A DNA stretch of 64,000 nt from an uncultured bacterium (GCA_903857865.1 CAIOGO010000022.1:1-64000); one strand, 5' to 3'; positions 26,504 to 35,088 are shown, counted from the first letter of the stretch. Notes: generated by a model not told the origin, from the sequence alone. Translations and numbers: made by a program.

Positions 26504-27910
26504 CTACACGAAGAGTCTCACGAGCTTGCGCAGGATGGGGTCCTTCATCCGGTTCACCATCCAGCTCTCGGCGGCGGGCTTCGAGAGGAACGACATCGAC
26601 GGGAAGCTGTGCTGGAGGAACAGGATGCGGTGGAGCCGAAGGTGGTTCTGGATGGCGAGGCCCCACTCGTTGATCATTTCCCCGGCGCCCTCGCCGATGA
26701 TGCGGACGCCGTAGATGCGCCCGGCGGGGCTGGCATAGACGCGAACGCTCCCGACCGCGACGCCCTCGGCGATCGCGGCCCCGTAATCCTCGTACTTGGA
26801 TTCGATGACTTCGTACGCCACGTCGTTGGCCTTGAGGTCGCGTTCGAGCCACCCGACGTGCGCTACTTGCGGCTCGGTGAATACCGTCCACGGGACGACG
26901 TAGGAGCGGAAGTTCCGACGGAAGGGCCTTGGGAGGATGGAGTTGACGAGCGCGATCATTCCCTGGTGCATCGCGGCATGAGAGGAGATGTGGACGCCGT
27001 TCCCGTCTCCGGGCGCGTAAATGTGCCGGCACGTCGTGCGAAGCGTCGTATCGACGCGAATCCCGTGATCGGAGTACTCCACGCCGGCGTTCCCCAGGCG
27101 TAGCTCGGCAAGGTCGAACTGTCGCCCGGCGGCGACGAGCAGGCGCTCGCCTCGCAGCGTCTCGCCGACGTTCGTGCGCACCGCGATGGCGCCGCCCGCC
27201 GTGGTCACCTCGCTGATCCGCCGCCCGTTGTACACCTCGATGCCCTCTTGGGTGAAGGCCGCCTCGAGGAGGCGGCCGGCCTCCCAGTCGCCGTGGGGGA
27301 GAAGGTGCTCGTCCATGTGAACGATCGCCACGCGGGCTCCAAGGCGATGAAAGGCCTGCGCCATCTCGCATCCGATGGCTCCGCCACCCATTACGACCAG
27401 GCTTTCGGGAATCCCATCGAGCGAGAAGAGCGTCTCGTTCGTCAGAAAGTCGACGCCATCCAGTCCGGGAATCGCGGGCACGGCCGGACGCGTGCCGACG
27501 CAGAGGAAGATGCGCTTCGCCGTGAACCGCGCGCCGCCGACCTCCACCGTGTGGGGGGCGACGAACGACGCCGGCCCCTCGCGAAGCTTGACATCGACCT
27601 TCTCAAACAACGCTCGCGTCTTCTTCTCGTCGATGAACTGGAGGTGTTCGGCGATCCGGCGGAAGGTTCCGGTCGGCGCCGGGAGCGGCGTCTCGCTGAG
27701 CGCGAGGTCGGGAAACCGGGTCACCGCGTGGCGGGCGTGCGCCATGCGCAGGAGGGCCTTGCTTGGGATGCACCCCACGCTCATGCACTCGCCGCCGAGG
27801 CTGCGCTTCTCGATCCCCAGCACGCGCAGTCCCATCTCCGCCGCTATGATCGAGACGGCCATCCCCGCCGGCCCGAGGCCGATGACGGCGACATCGTAGT
27901 CGTAGGACAC
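26504..27910 (-). CDS. FAD-dependent pyridine nucleotide-disulfide oxidoreductase (dihydrolipoamide dehydrogenase/MerA-like)
   Basis: This 468-residue flavoprotein has the FAD loop VIGLGPAG, redox cysteines C42 and C47 in GGECMSVGCIPSK, the NAD(P) loop VVMGGGAIGCEMAQ and the second FAD motif YAPGDGNG. The C-terminal dimer domain reads QHSFPSMSF where classical enzymes have HAHPTLSE, so the usual His is kept but the Glu of the His-Glu dyad is absent. It may reduce a small disulfide or metal rather than lipoamide. No E1/E2 lipoyl enzymes are adjacent. GTG 27910 directly follows GGGAGGAG; the upstream Met codon at 27922 overlaps that site. Confidence 0.85.
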   Translation of the reverse strand: MSYDYDVAVIGLGPAGMAVSIIAAEMGLRVLGIEKRSLGGECMSVGCIPSKALLRMAHARHAVTRFPDLALSETPLPAPTGTFRRIAEHLQFIDEKKTRALFEKVDVKLREGPASFVAPHTVEVGGARFTAKRIFLCVGTRPAVPAIPGLDGVDFLTNETLFSLDGIPESLVVMGGGAIGCEMAQAFHRLGARVAIVHMDEHLLPHGDWEAGRLLEAAFTQEGIEVYNGRRISEVTTAGGAIAVRTNVGETLRGERLLVAAGRQFDLAELRLGNAGVEYSDHGIRVDTTLRTTCRHIYAPGDGNGVHISSHAAMHQGMIALVNSILPRPFRRNFRSYVVPWTVFTEPQVAHVGWLERDLKANDVAYEVIESKYEDYGAAIAEGVAVGSVRVYASPAGRIYGVRIIGEGAGEMINEWGLAIQNHLRLHRILFLQHSFPSMSFLSKPAAESWMVNRMKDPILRKLVRLFV

Positions 27911-27940
27911 ATCTCCTCCCACCGTACTTCGCGAGCGGCG

Positions 27941-27949
27941 AGTATAGCA
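27941..27949 (-). promoter_or_regulatory. extended -10 for the flavin oxidoreductase gene
   Basis: On the minus strand TGCTATACT forms an extended -10 (TGn plus TATACT) about 30 bases before the start codon. No clear -35 accompanies it. Confidence 0.45.
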
Positions 27950-28138
27950 CGGCCTGCTGGACCCAACAGGATGGATGCACGCAAGCCAAGAGCCCTGTAG
28001 CGGTTGACGTTTCGAGGGTCACCGCCTATCGTGTGCGGCGGACTGACTGTCTGGCCGCCCGATCCGGAAGGCGAGGCTCGCTTCGCGTTGCCGTGAGTGT
28101 CCTCGGGTCGGGGTTGGCCGCAACGGAAAGGAGAGTGC

Positions 28139-28834
28139 ATGGGCAGCGTGACCGATCTGGAGGCCCTCCTTCGCCCGCCGGCGATGGAGATGCCGCCGTA
28201 CCCACCCAAGGTGGTCACCTTGGCGAGCGGGGAGGAGATGGTCGTTCGACAGGTGGGGCGCGAGGAGATCCCGACGCTCCTCAAGGCGATCTATCCGCTT
28301 CTCCTCGTCGAGCGCGACTACTACGACATTGTGGCCGCGAGACTGTACGCGGAGCTTCTCGCTTACAAGCGCTACCGCGTGAGAGACGAGTACGTGCTTG
28401 TGGGACTCATCGGCGGCGTGCTCGCGGGCGTCGTCAACGGCCGCCTTGTCGACGCCAAGGTGGGCATGAGCTACCACACGATGACGATTCGCCGAGGACT
28501 GCGCGTAGGCTCTCACCTCTTCGCCGCCAAAATGGAATACCACATCGAGCACATCGGTCAGGAGGACGTGCTCATCGTTGCCGAGAGCCCGATCGGCTTC
28601 CGACGATGGATGATCGAGTACCCGCTCGAGAAGAAGTACGAAGTGCAGCACGAGTTGGGCGGAGTCCCGTCCTGGGTTCTCACGCGGAAGACCTACTTCG
28701 ACGCGAAGCCGCGCCTTGTCTCCGGCCGTCGTCCTGTTCCTGCCGCGCTTCTCGCCGGAGCGGCAACGATCCGGCTCCCGGGAGACGATGTCGTGAAGCG
28801 CCAGGTGCTCGACGAGAAGGGAGGCGGACGATGA
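28139..28834 (+). CDS. GNAT-like protein of the thiolase/DUF35 operon
   Basis: This 231-residue protein is not a firm family match. The central part (VGLIGGVLAGVVNGRL, MSYHTMTIRRGLRVGSHL, VAESPIGFRRWMIEYPLEKKY) follows the strand-helix order and basic-Gly acetyl-CoA loop of GNAT acetyltransferases, so an acyl-CoA-binding fold is inferred. ATG 28139 has AAGGAGAG upstream. The gene overlaps the thiolase-like gene by ATGA, so the two are co-translated and it probably acts in the same acyl-CoA step. Confidence 0.55.
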   Translation: MGSVTDLEALLRPPAMEMPPYPPKVVTLASGEEMVVRQVGREEIPTLLKAIYPLLLVERDYYDIVAARLYAELLAYKRYRVRDEYVLVGLIGGVLAGVVNGRLVDAKVGMSYHTMTIRRGLRVGSHLFAAKMEYHIEHIGQEDVLIVAESPIGFRRWMIEYPLEKKYEVQHELGGVPSWVLTRKTYFDAKPRLVSGRRPVPAALLAGAATIRLPGDDVVKRQVLDEKGGGR

Positions 28835-30015
28835 GGCCCGTCTACATCGTCGGCGCCGGCATGACGCGCTTCGGTCGCTCGGAGCTTCCGCTCGTCGATC
28901 TGGCGGGAACGGCGTCGCTCGCCGCTCTGCGCCACGCTTCGCTCGGGAAGGTCCCAGTCGACGGGGTCGTCGTCGCGAACATGGGCGGGAGTCGCATCAA
29001 CCGTCAGACGGCCCTTGCCAGCGCGCTGGTCGATCGGCTCGCTCTGTACCCAGCCGCGGCGGAGGCGGTCGAGAACGGTCCGGCGTCCGGGGCCTCGGCG
29101 GTCAAAGTGGGATTTCAGGCCGTCGCTTCCGGCATGGCCGACGTGGTTCTCGTCGTGGGCGTCGAGATGATGCGCGCGGTCGACGGGCTTGAAGGCACGG
29201 ACTTCGTTGCCAGCCTGTCCCATCCTGAGGTCGAGTACATCTACGGCGTCACGTTGCCGTCTCTTGCCGGGTTGTTCGCAAGGCTCTACATGAGTCGATT
29301 CGGAGTGGAGCGCAGGCATCTCGCGATGGTGGCGATCAAGAATCACGACCACGCGATGAAGAACCCGTATGCCCACATCCATCAACCGATCACGATGGAG
29401 GGCATCCTGACGTCGCCCGAGGCGGTCGTCAACAACCCTTTGGTTGCCGATCCGCTGTGCCTGTTCGACTGCTGTCCGGTAAGCGACGGATCGGCCGCCG
29501 TGATCTTGGCTTCGAAGGACATCGCCGAGCGGCTCAGCGGGCCGCGCGTCCGGATCGCGGGAATGGGGCAGGCGACGGACACTCACGCCGTGCACGAGCG
29601 CGAGGATCCGACCGATCTCAGAGCGGTGCGCCTGGCGAGCGAGAAGGCTTTCGCCATGGCGGATGCCAAGCCTGCGGACGTCCACGTGGCCGAACTGCAC
29701 GATGCCTTCACGATCCTCGAGATCGCGGAGAGCGAGGCCGCCGGATTCTTCAAGCGAGGCGAGGCTCACAAGGCGATCGAGCGTGGGGAGACGCGGCTCG
29801 GCGGCCGGCTGCCGGTCAACCCGTCGGGGGGACTCAAGGCGCGGGGCCATCCTGTCGGAGCGACCGGCGTGGCCCAGCTCGTGGAGCTCACGTGGCAGCT
29901 GCGCGGTGAAGCGACCGACAGACAGGTAGAGAAGGCGAAAGTCGCGTACGCCTGCAATTTCGGCGGTTTCGGCAACAACGTCATTGCCACCGTGCTGCGC
30001 AAGGAGGAGCGATGA
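28831..30015 (+). CDS. thiolase-like protein (SCP2/archaeal type) without the nucleophilic cysteine
   Basis: This 394-residue protein has the full thiolase fold of the archaeal/SCP-x group: start VYIVGAGMTRFGR, VAELHDAFTILEIAE, the catalytic-histidine loop GHPVGATG (H340) and the closing NFGGFG. Where thiolases carry the acylated cysteine (..CASG.. or ..CSTG..) it reads ENGPASGASA, placing Pro84 at that position. Normal Claisen chemistry through a cysteine thioester therefore looks impossible, though C375 lies next to the closing motif. Followed by a DUF35 protein, overlapping by 4 bases, as in archaeal acetoacetyl-CoA thiolase-DUF35 pairs. No HMG-CoA synthase is seen. Confidence 0.85.
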   Translation: MRPVYIVGAGMTRFGRSELPLVDLAGTASLAALRHASLGKVPVDGVVVANMGGSRINRQTALASALVDRLALYPAAAEAVENGPASGASAVKVGFQAVASGMADVVLVVGVEMMRAVDGLEGTDFVASLSHPEVEYIYGVTLPSLAGLFARLYMSRFGVERRHLAMVAIKNHDHAMKNPYAHIHQPITMEGILTSPEAVVNNPLVADPLCLFDCCPVSDGSAAVILASKDIAERLSGPRVRIAGMGQATDTHAVHEREDPTDLRAVRLASEKAFAMADAKPADVHVAELHDAFTILEIAESEAAGFFKRGEAHKAIERGETRLGGRLPVNPSGGLKARGHPVGATGVAQLVELTWQLRGEATDRQVEKAKVAYACNFGGFGNNVIATVLRKEER

Positions 30016-30350
30016 GCGAGGCAGTCTACGGGGCGAAATGCACCGCCTGCGGCGCTGTCAGCTATCCAAGGCATCTGGTCTGCCCGAAGTGCCGCGGAGA
30101 AGCCTTCCAGCCGGCGGAGATTGGGGGCGAGGGCGTCGTCCTCACCTACACGGACGTCTACGCGCTTGCCATCGACTACGACGTTCGCTACCTGCGTCTT
30201 GCCATCGTCGAGCTGGACGGCGGACTCCGCGTGACGGGCCAACTCCTCGACGAGGAGCCCAAGCTCGGGAAGCGCGTGCGGACGACGGTCGGCGTCGTTC
30301 GGGAGACGGCGGGGAAGGCGATCTACGGACTCCAGTTCGTGCCTGCCTAG
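30012..30350 (+). CDS. DUF35 / Zn-ribbon OB-fold acyl-CoA-associated protein
   Basis: This 112-residue protein has an N-terminal rubredoxin-like zinc ribbon (C10, C13, C24, C27) and an OB-fold (GEGVVLTYTDVYAL ... GKAIYGLQFV). In archaea such proteins bridge acetoacetyl-CoA thiolase and HMG-CoA synthase and hold CoA. Gene order and the ATGA overlap say it partners the thiolase-like protein just upstream. Confidence 0.88.
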   Translation: MSEAVYGAKCTACGAVSYPRHLVCPKCRGEAFQPAEIGGEGVVLTYTDVYALAIDYDVRYLRLAIVELDGGLRVTGQLLDEEPKLGKRVRTTVGVVRETAGKAIYGLQFVPA

Positions 30351-30377
30351 AGCATCAGGGTGCGAGGCAGCGGTTCC

Positions 30378-30406
30378 TTGCGTTCGGCCATGTAGTACGA
30401 TATCGT
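30378..30406 (+). promoter_or_regulatory. promoter of the PPOX-marR operon
   Basis: TTGCGT (30378-30383), a 17-base spacer and TATCGT (30401-30406). The -10 lies inside the palindrome 30393-30410. Confidence 0.55.
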
Positions 30407-30410
30407 ACTA
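30393..30410 (+). promoter_or_regulatory. 18-bp perfect palindrome, likely MarR operator
   Basis: TAGTACGATATCGTACTA is a perfect palindrome covering the -10 region 34 bases before the flavoprotein start. The second gene of the operon encodes a MarR regulator, and MarR proteins bind palindromes of this size, so autorepression is the simplest reading. Confidence 0.7.
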
Positions 30411-30443
30411 TCCGATACCGAACCACATGACCGAGGAGCCGAC

Positions 30444-30914
30444 ATGGAAAACCTAGCGCCCCAAGAGCTTGCGCGACTGATCATGGAAGTGGCGGATCGA
30501 GCGTATCTGACGACGATGGCCGACGATGGGTACCCGCGCACGCGCGCGGTTCTCAACCTGAGGAACCCGTCCCTCTACCCGGACCAGGCGGACCTGTTCG
30601 ACAGACATCGGCAGGATTTCCTCGTCTACGTCACGACCAACACCTCGTCAACCAGAGTGGCGCAGATCCGGCGAGATCCGCGCGGCAGCCTCTACTACTG
30701 CCATCCAAAGCGGTACCGCGGCGTGCTGCTCGTCGGCGATCTTGCGGTCATCGATGACTCGGCACTGCGACACGCTCTGTGGAACGAGAGTTGGACGATG
30801 TACTACCCCGGCGGACCGGACGATCCGGACCACACCGTGCTCCGCCTGTCACCAAGGCGCGTTGAGGGGTGGCACGGATCCGGCAAGTTTGACTTTGCCC
30901 TAGGCCCCACGTGA
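30444..30914 (+). CDS. pyridoxamine 5'-phosphate oxidase-family protein
   Basis: This 156-residue split-barrel flavoprotein shows RAYLTTMADDGYPRTRAVLN, FLVYVTTNTSSTRVAQIRRDPRGSLYY and the GVLLVGDLAVIDD strand pair, as in small general-stress FMN proteins. It is the first gene of an operon with a MarR regulator (GTGA overlap). The pair fits a redox- or electrophile-responsive unit, but its substrate is not known. Confidence 0.82.
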   Translation: MENLAPQELARLIMEVADRAYLTTMADDGYPRTRAVLNLRNPSLYPDQADLFDRHRQDFLVYVTTNTSSTRVAQIRRDPRGSLYYCHPKRYRGVLLVGDLAVIDDSALRHALWNESWTMYYPGGPDDPDHTVLRLSPRRVEGWHGSGKFDFALGPT

Positions 30915-31372
30915 GGACGACGAGGCAGGGTGGGTTCCTTCTTGCGAAGGCCCACCGGCTCTCGGGGCGCGTCTTCTCTCATCTGCTGCGGGCGCATAAG
31001 GTGGAGATCAACTCCGCCCAAGGGCGGATCCTCTTCGCCCTGTGGCAGGAGGATCGAGTCCCGATTGGGGAGCTTGCGCGGAGGACGGCGCTCCGCAAGT
31101 CATCGCTGACTTCGATGCTCGATCGCCTCGAGGCTCTGGGCTACGTCGAACGCGTTTCGGACCCGCAGGACCGGCGCGCGGTTCTGATTGCACGAACGGA
31201 CAAGGATCGAGCGCTGGAGGCCGAGTACTGGCGAGTGTCCGCGGAGATGACGCGCGTCTTCTACGCCGGATTCTCTCCGAGCGAGATCGATGCGTTCGAG
31301 CGATACCTTACGCGGGTTCTGGAGAACCTATCGAAGGCCGAAGAGGCCCCAGCGGGGAAGGGGGGCATGTAG
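30911..31372 (+). CDS. MarR-family transcriptional regulator
   Basis: This 153-residue winged-helix protein has the MarR core: INSAQGRILFALWQ, PIGELARRTALRKSSLTSML recognition helix, RLEALGYVERVSDPQDRRAVLI wing. No obvious redox cysteine is present, so a small ligand is more likely than thiol sensing. The start GTG overlaps the preceding stop (GTGA). It is expected to bind the palindrome at 30393-30410. Confidence 0.93.
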   Translation: MRTTRQGGFLLAKAHRLSGRVFSHLLRAHKVEINSAQGRILFALWQEDRVPIGELARRTALRKSSLTSMLDRLEALGYVERVSDPQDRRAVLIARTDKDRALEAEYWRVSAEMTRVFYAGFSPSEIDAFERYLTRVLENLSKAEEAPAGKGGM

Positions 31373-31745
31373 AAGTCGCCGAGGCCATAGGGAGAGGAAG
31401 GCGATCCAGGACTCCGCGCCGCAGCCGCTGCGGCGCATTGGCGGTCTCCCATCCGGCGAATACCTGCGACGACGGTGCACTCTCGTCGAGGATCCCACTG
31501 CGCGCACTGAGCTTGAGCGCGAAAGGGAGGCGGCGTACGTCATCGTCGATGGGCGCACTCGTGTGGATCGGTGGCCGCAGGGCATGGAGTGAGCACAGGG
31601 CTGTGCAGCAGGGCGCCGCGCGTCCCGAAGAGCGCGAGGACTTGCGGTCTTTCCTTTTGCGGAGGATTGCGGTACTGTGTCCGTTTGTAGGCTCCGCCGT
31701 CGGCAGTCGGTGCTTGACGGCCCGAGGCTACAAAAAGGAGATCGA
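31373..31745. other. gap without a supported gene
   Basis: No conserved ORF is seen on either strand. One frame shows a peptide with RTELEREREAAYVIVDGRT before a stop at 31592, possibly a gene remnant, but it has no start codon or ribosome site of its own. Confidence 0.4.
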
Positions 31746-31997
31746 ATGGGTTTTGGAGAGAGACGGATGGTCGACGTTCGGCATCTTGACCTGAAGTGCG
31801 CGGATTGTGGAAAGGCGATCGACGAGCTGCCGTTCGAGCCGATGTCCGACCGTCCTGTGTACTGCGGTGACTGCAACCGCAAGCGTCGCCCGCCGCGAAC
31901 TGGCGGAGGCGGCATGGGCGGCGGCCGCAGTGGCGGTGGCCGACCGGGTGGGGGTGGACGCGGAGGCGATTCCCGCGGCGGCGGGCGCAGATTCTAA
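31746..31997 (+). CDS. small zinc-ribbon protein with Gly/Arg-rich tail
   Basis: This 83-residue protein has a CxxC-x20-CxxC zinc ribbon (LKCADCGKAIDELPFEP ... VYCGDCNRKRR) followed by a tail made almost only of Gly, Arg, Ser and Asp, with RGG-like repeats. The ribbon resembles the small CxxCxxC proteins common in deep-branching bacteria. RGG tails bind RNA in many proteins, so an RNA-related role is inferred. ATG 31746 has AAGGAGAT about 5 bases upstream. A strong terminator follows. Confidence 0.8.
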   Translation: MGFGERRMVDVRHLDLKCADCGKAIDELPFEPMSDRPVYCGDCNRKRRPPRTGGGGMGGGRSGGGRPGGGGRGGDSRGGGRRF

Positions 31998-32031
31998 GCG
32001 GATATCTCCTTTAGTAGAGAACATAGGTGGC

Positions 32032-32060
32032 GGGCCGGCCTCGTGGCCGGCCCGTCCTTT
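32032..32060 (+). terminator. terminator of the zinc-ribbon gene
   Basis: GGGCCGGCC (32032-32040) pairs with GGCCGGCCC (32045-32053) around TCGT, followed by GTCCTTT. Confidence 0.75.
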
Positions 32061-32493
32061 GGAGTGCGCGGGCGGCCACATGCCGCGGATGACAGAACAG
32101 ACGACTGCGCCGAGGCGCCGGAGCGTCCTCCTTATGGGTTACCGTGCGAGAGGGGACTCGCAGAACCCCGATACCAGCTGGCGATAGGAGAAGACCGTCG
32201 TATGGCGTGAGGCAGCGAACCCGCTCTTCTCTCCACTAGGTCCGCTGGGCACGACGAATTCACCTCCTCTTGCCCTGAGTTGACAGGTTCGTCCTCCCAT
32301 TCGCACGCTCCACTCTAGTGGAGAACTCCCGTAAGACAAGATCCTGCCCGTGTTTCTTCACAGTTTCCTCACGCCTGGCGGCGGGTCGGGAGGAGGGCCG
32401 ACAGGATGGAGGTCTCCGCGAGGCGCGGTCCCCCCGCAAGATGCGCGCGGTCGGCGGGGCGCTCATTGTGTGAGACATCGCAGAGGACTCCGC

Positions 32494-32580
32494 CCCGGCG
32501 CGTGCTTCGTCACACTTCACGTCATCGACAAGTCCGGCGCCGTGAGGACCATCAGCCAGACGGTCCGGATCGGGGGCCAA
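32494..32580 (+). pseudogene. possible remnant of a PKD-domain gene
   Basis: One frame reads PGACFVTLHVIDKSGAV and then RTISQTVRIGG, which fits the last two strands of a PKD domain. The rest of the domain (WDFGDG strand) is missing upstream. PKD-containing secreted proteins occur twice elsewhere in the window. Confidence 0.3.
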
Positions 32581-32655
32581 CGAGATCGTCCATTCCCAGA
32601 CGAGCCGGCGCGCTGTCGGATAGAATGCGTCCAGACACAACGAGGGGGAACTGGA

Positions 32656-33498
32656 ATGCAGAAGTTCGCTCGCCTACGTCGGATGTCGGCATCTGCCGTC
32701 GTCCTCGCCACAGCGTTGGTGTGCAGCGCCGTGGGTGCCGACCTTCGCTTTGGCGGAAGCGCCGAAGCGTGGGGGACTGCCTGTCCCACCCTGAGCGGCA
32801 ACGCCTCACTTGACCTCTTCGTTGGGCTCGGCAATGTGGAGGCGGCCACTCGGACGGAGTTCTCGCTCTTTCCGTACACGATGGGTACCGAGACCTTCTC
32901 CATATCCCTTGTGCGTGAATGGCTCAGCGTCGGGGGGGAGTTTCGGCTGAGCGTCGTCCCGATCGGGATCACGTCGGCGATGGTTCTCTCCCGGGCGCAG
33001 CCATTGCCGTGGGAATGCTCGATCGGCGACGTCCTCCTCGACTTCTCGGTCGAAGGCGAGGCGAGGCTCAAAGGGTACACGTTCGCGACGACTCCGCTAC
33101 GAGCCGAAGTGTGGGTTCAAGGGACCGCGAGCGCGAGTCGCAGCCTCGGTTGCCTCGATCAGGTTCTTCTCGGGGCTTCCCTCGAGGCAACGCTGAGCGC
33201 GCCGGACGACGGCAAGATATGGCCCACTTCGACTCTCGTGGCTGCGCTCTCCTATGGCTGTGCGACGCTGCGCAGCGAAACCGTCGTCTCGCTCGCTCCC
33301 TCCCTCCGTCTCGATGAGGAGAAGCTTCTCCTTCTCGTATCCTGGAGAGATCTAGGCCTTTCCGGCGAGGCATCGCTCGCGTTTACCGCGGAGCCGAGGA
33401 GTCCGAGCGTCGGGCTCAGAATCCTGTACGAGTTTGGCGACACTCCGCTCGGCGGCGGCCCTTCCGACTCGGAGTGCGCGGGCGGCGTCTGCCGCTAG
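32656..33498 (+). CDS. secreted protein of unknown function, beta-rich
   Basis: This 280-residue protein has a signal peptide (about residues 1-29, cleaved after CSAVGA). The rest is made of alternating hydrophobic strands with many Ser/Thr/Leu residues and few charged ones (for example ASLDLFVGLGNVEAATRTEF, LVAALSYGCATLRSE). It ends with a strand and SECAGGVC. This looks like a beta-barrel or autotransporter-like repeat, but no family is recognised. Start ATG 32656 has GGGGGAA upstream. Confidence 0.6.
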   Translation: MQKFARLRRMSASAVVLATALVCSAVGADLRFGGSAEAWGTACPTLSGNASLDLFVGLGNVEAATRTEFSLFPYTMGTETFSISLVREWLSVGGEFRLSVVPIGITSAMVLSRAQPLPWECSIGDVLLDFSVEGEARLKGYTFATTPLRAEVWVQGTASASRSLGCLDQVLLGASLEATLSAPDDGKIWPTSTLVAALSYGCATLRSETVVSLAPSLRLDEEKLLLLVSWRDLGLSGEASLAFTAEPRSPSVGLRILYEFGDTPLGGGPSDSECAGGVCR

Positions 33499-33687
33499 TG
33501 GCGTGCCGCCAGCCCTTCATTGACACGTTGGCGTCGCTCGGTCTCCCCCCCCCAACTCCCCGCGTCGTTGCGTTGGCGAGAGCGCCGTATCGATGCACTT
33601 CCGAGGCACCAAGTGGACCCCTCGCGTGAGGGACGCCGGGCTTGAAGACTCTTGACGGCGCTCCCGGCTGGCGGGGAAGATCGAGCC

Positions 33688-35088
33688 ATGAATGTACGTC
33701 CGTGGGCACCGATCGGAGCGCGGGTCCTGCTCGCGGGATGGGTTGCAGCCGTCTTGAGTGTCTGTGCCACGGGTGCGCCCGTCCTGGCGTCGTTCCCTGA
33801 GTTCGTCTCCTCGGAAGGCGCGGCGTACGCCGGGGTCCTCCACCTGGATGATTGCGTGGAGGACTCCACGGCGACCGACGCAGATCTCGTGTGGCGAGTC
33901 ACCGAGAGCGCGGCCCTCGACATCCAGCTTACGAGAGAACGGCATCTCATCGTTCGGACGCAGGACGAGAATTGGTGCGGCGTCGAGGTGGTGACACTCA
34001 CCGTCTGCAACCCACTCGGCGAGTGCGCGACGCAGACCGTGGCCTTCCGCGTCGAGGCGGTTCCCGACGATCCGATCATCGACTGGATTCCGGCGCAGGT
34101 TGTCGGGGAGTCTGCCGCCTTCCGACCCCTCGATCTTCGCTGCTTTGGATGGGACCTGGACGACGATGCGGCGCTCACGTGGTCCGCATCCGACGGAGTT
34201 GCGCTCACCGTGAGCGTAGTCGATGGGGTGCTGGGCGTCGGGCCTCGCGATCCCGCTTGGCGCGGGACGGAGCAGGTCGTGCTTTCGCTCAGCGATTCGA
34301 CGGGTCGCAAAGCCTCGCGCGCGCTGTCCTACACCGTGACCGACGGAGTTCCCGTCAGCCTCACCTTCATCCAAGGCCGATTGTTCTCTATCGAAGCGGG
34401 CGAGACGAGGATCGTGATCGACGGACTGCTACGGGACGCGATTGCGCTCTCTGCGACGGAGAAGGCGCATCTCGTCCGGGCCGAGCCGCCGTTCGACGGA
34501 GTCGATCTTGCGCTGGCGACACACGAGCACTACGACCACGTGACGCCGGAGTTCGTTGTCGAATACCTGACGAGTTCGCGCTCCACCCTCTTCGCCTCGG
34601 TCACCGAGACCGTGGACCTACTCGAGCGTGTGCCCGGGTATGCGGAGATCGCCGACCGAGTCGTGGGCATTCCCTTCGAGGATGGACGCAGTGCGGGCCT
34701 CTACTTGGCTGGCGTGCACGTCACCGCGTTCTCCGTTCGTCACGGAGGCGAGGGCGTCAATCTCGCGTTCCTGATCGAACTCGGCGGCGCGAAGATCCTT
34801 GTTCTCGGTGACGCGTCGTTCGACTTCACGCCCGCGGAGCTTGTGGCTGCCTACGGGTGGCCGAATCTCAGCATCGATGTGGCCATCGTGTCGCCGTTGT
34901 GGGTTGAGGGCTTCGACGGAACGCTCGTCACCCGAGGCATCGCGCCGCGCTTTGTCGTCTCGGGTCCACTCCTGCGGTGCCCGCCCTTCGTGACCGTTCA
35001 CGAGGGCTCGCCGATCCCGGTTTTCGTCTGCGAGAGGGTCGAGACCTGGATCTTGCCTCCCCGGGTGGCGTCTTCTGGCAACGACTAG
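33688..35088 (+). CDS. secreted metallo-beta-lactamase-fold hydrolase with N-terminal Ig-like domains
   Basis: This 466-residue protein has a signal peptide (residues ~1-35) and two Ig/cadherin-like beta domains (residues ~36-225) with Asp-rich strands. A C-terminal metallo-beta-lactamase domain of the UlaG-like type follows, with the metal motif THEHYDH at about residue 280 and later ligands in FSVRHGGEG and LGDASFD. It is expected to be an extracytoplasmic zinc hydrolase; the substrate is unknown. The open frame starts at 33652, but ATG 33688 matches the signal peptide and has GGGGAAG upstream. Confidence 0.8.
   Translation: MNVRPWAPIGARVLLAGWVAAVLSVCATGAPVLASFPEFVSSEGAAYAGVLHLDDCVEDSTATDADLVWRVTESAALDIQLTRERHLIVRTQDENWCGVEVVTLTVCNPLGECATQTVAFRVEAVPDDPIIDWIPAQVVGESAAFRPLDLRCFGWDLDDDAALTWSASDGVALTVSVVDGVLGVGPRDPAWRGTEQVVLSLSDSTGRKASRALSYTVTDGVPVSLTFIQGRLFSIEAGETRIVIDGLLRDAIALSATEKAHLVRAEPPFDGVDLALATHEHYDHVTPEFVVEYLTSSRSTLFASVTETVDLLERVPGYAEIADRVVGIPFEDGRSAGLYLAGVHVTAFSVRHGGEGVNLAFLIELGGAKILVLGDASFDFTPAELVAAYGWPNLSIDVAIVSPLWVEGFDGTLVTRGIAPRFVVSGPLLRCPPFVTVHEGSPIPVFVCERVETWILPPRVASSGND

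Larger units (their letters stand above)
31998..32655. other. gap with terminator and a PKD-domain remnant
   Basis: Apart from the hairpin 32032-32053 and the PKD-like fragment near 32494-32580, nothing coding is supported. Confidence 0.45.

Noticed and set aside
28033-28830. In-frame upstream extension of the thiolase-like gene
   Set aside because: It overlaps the GNAT-like gene completely in another frame and has an Arg/Gly/Ser-rich composition typical of shadow ORFs; ATG 28831 matches the family start.
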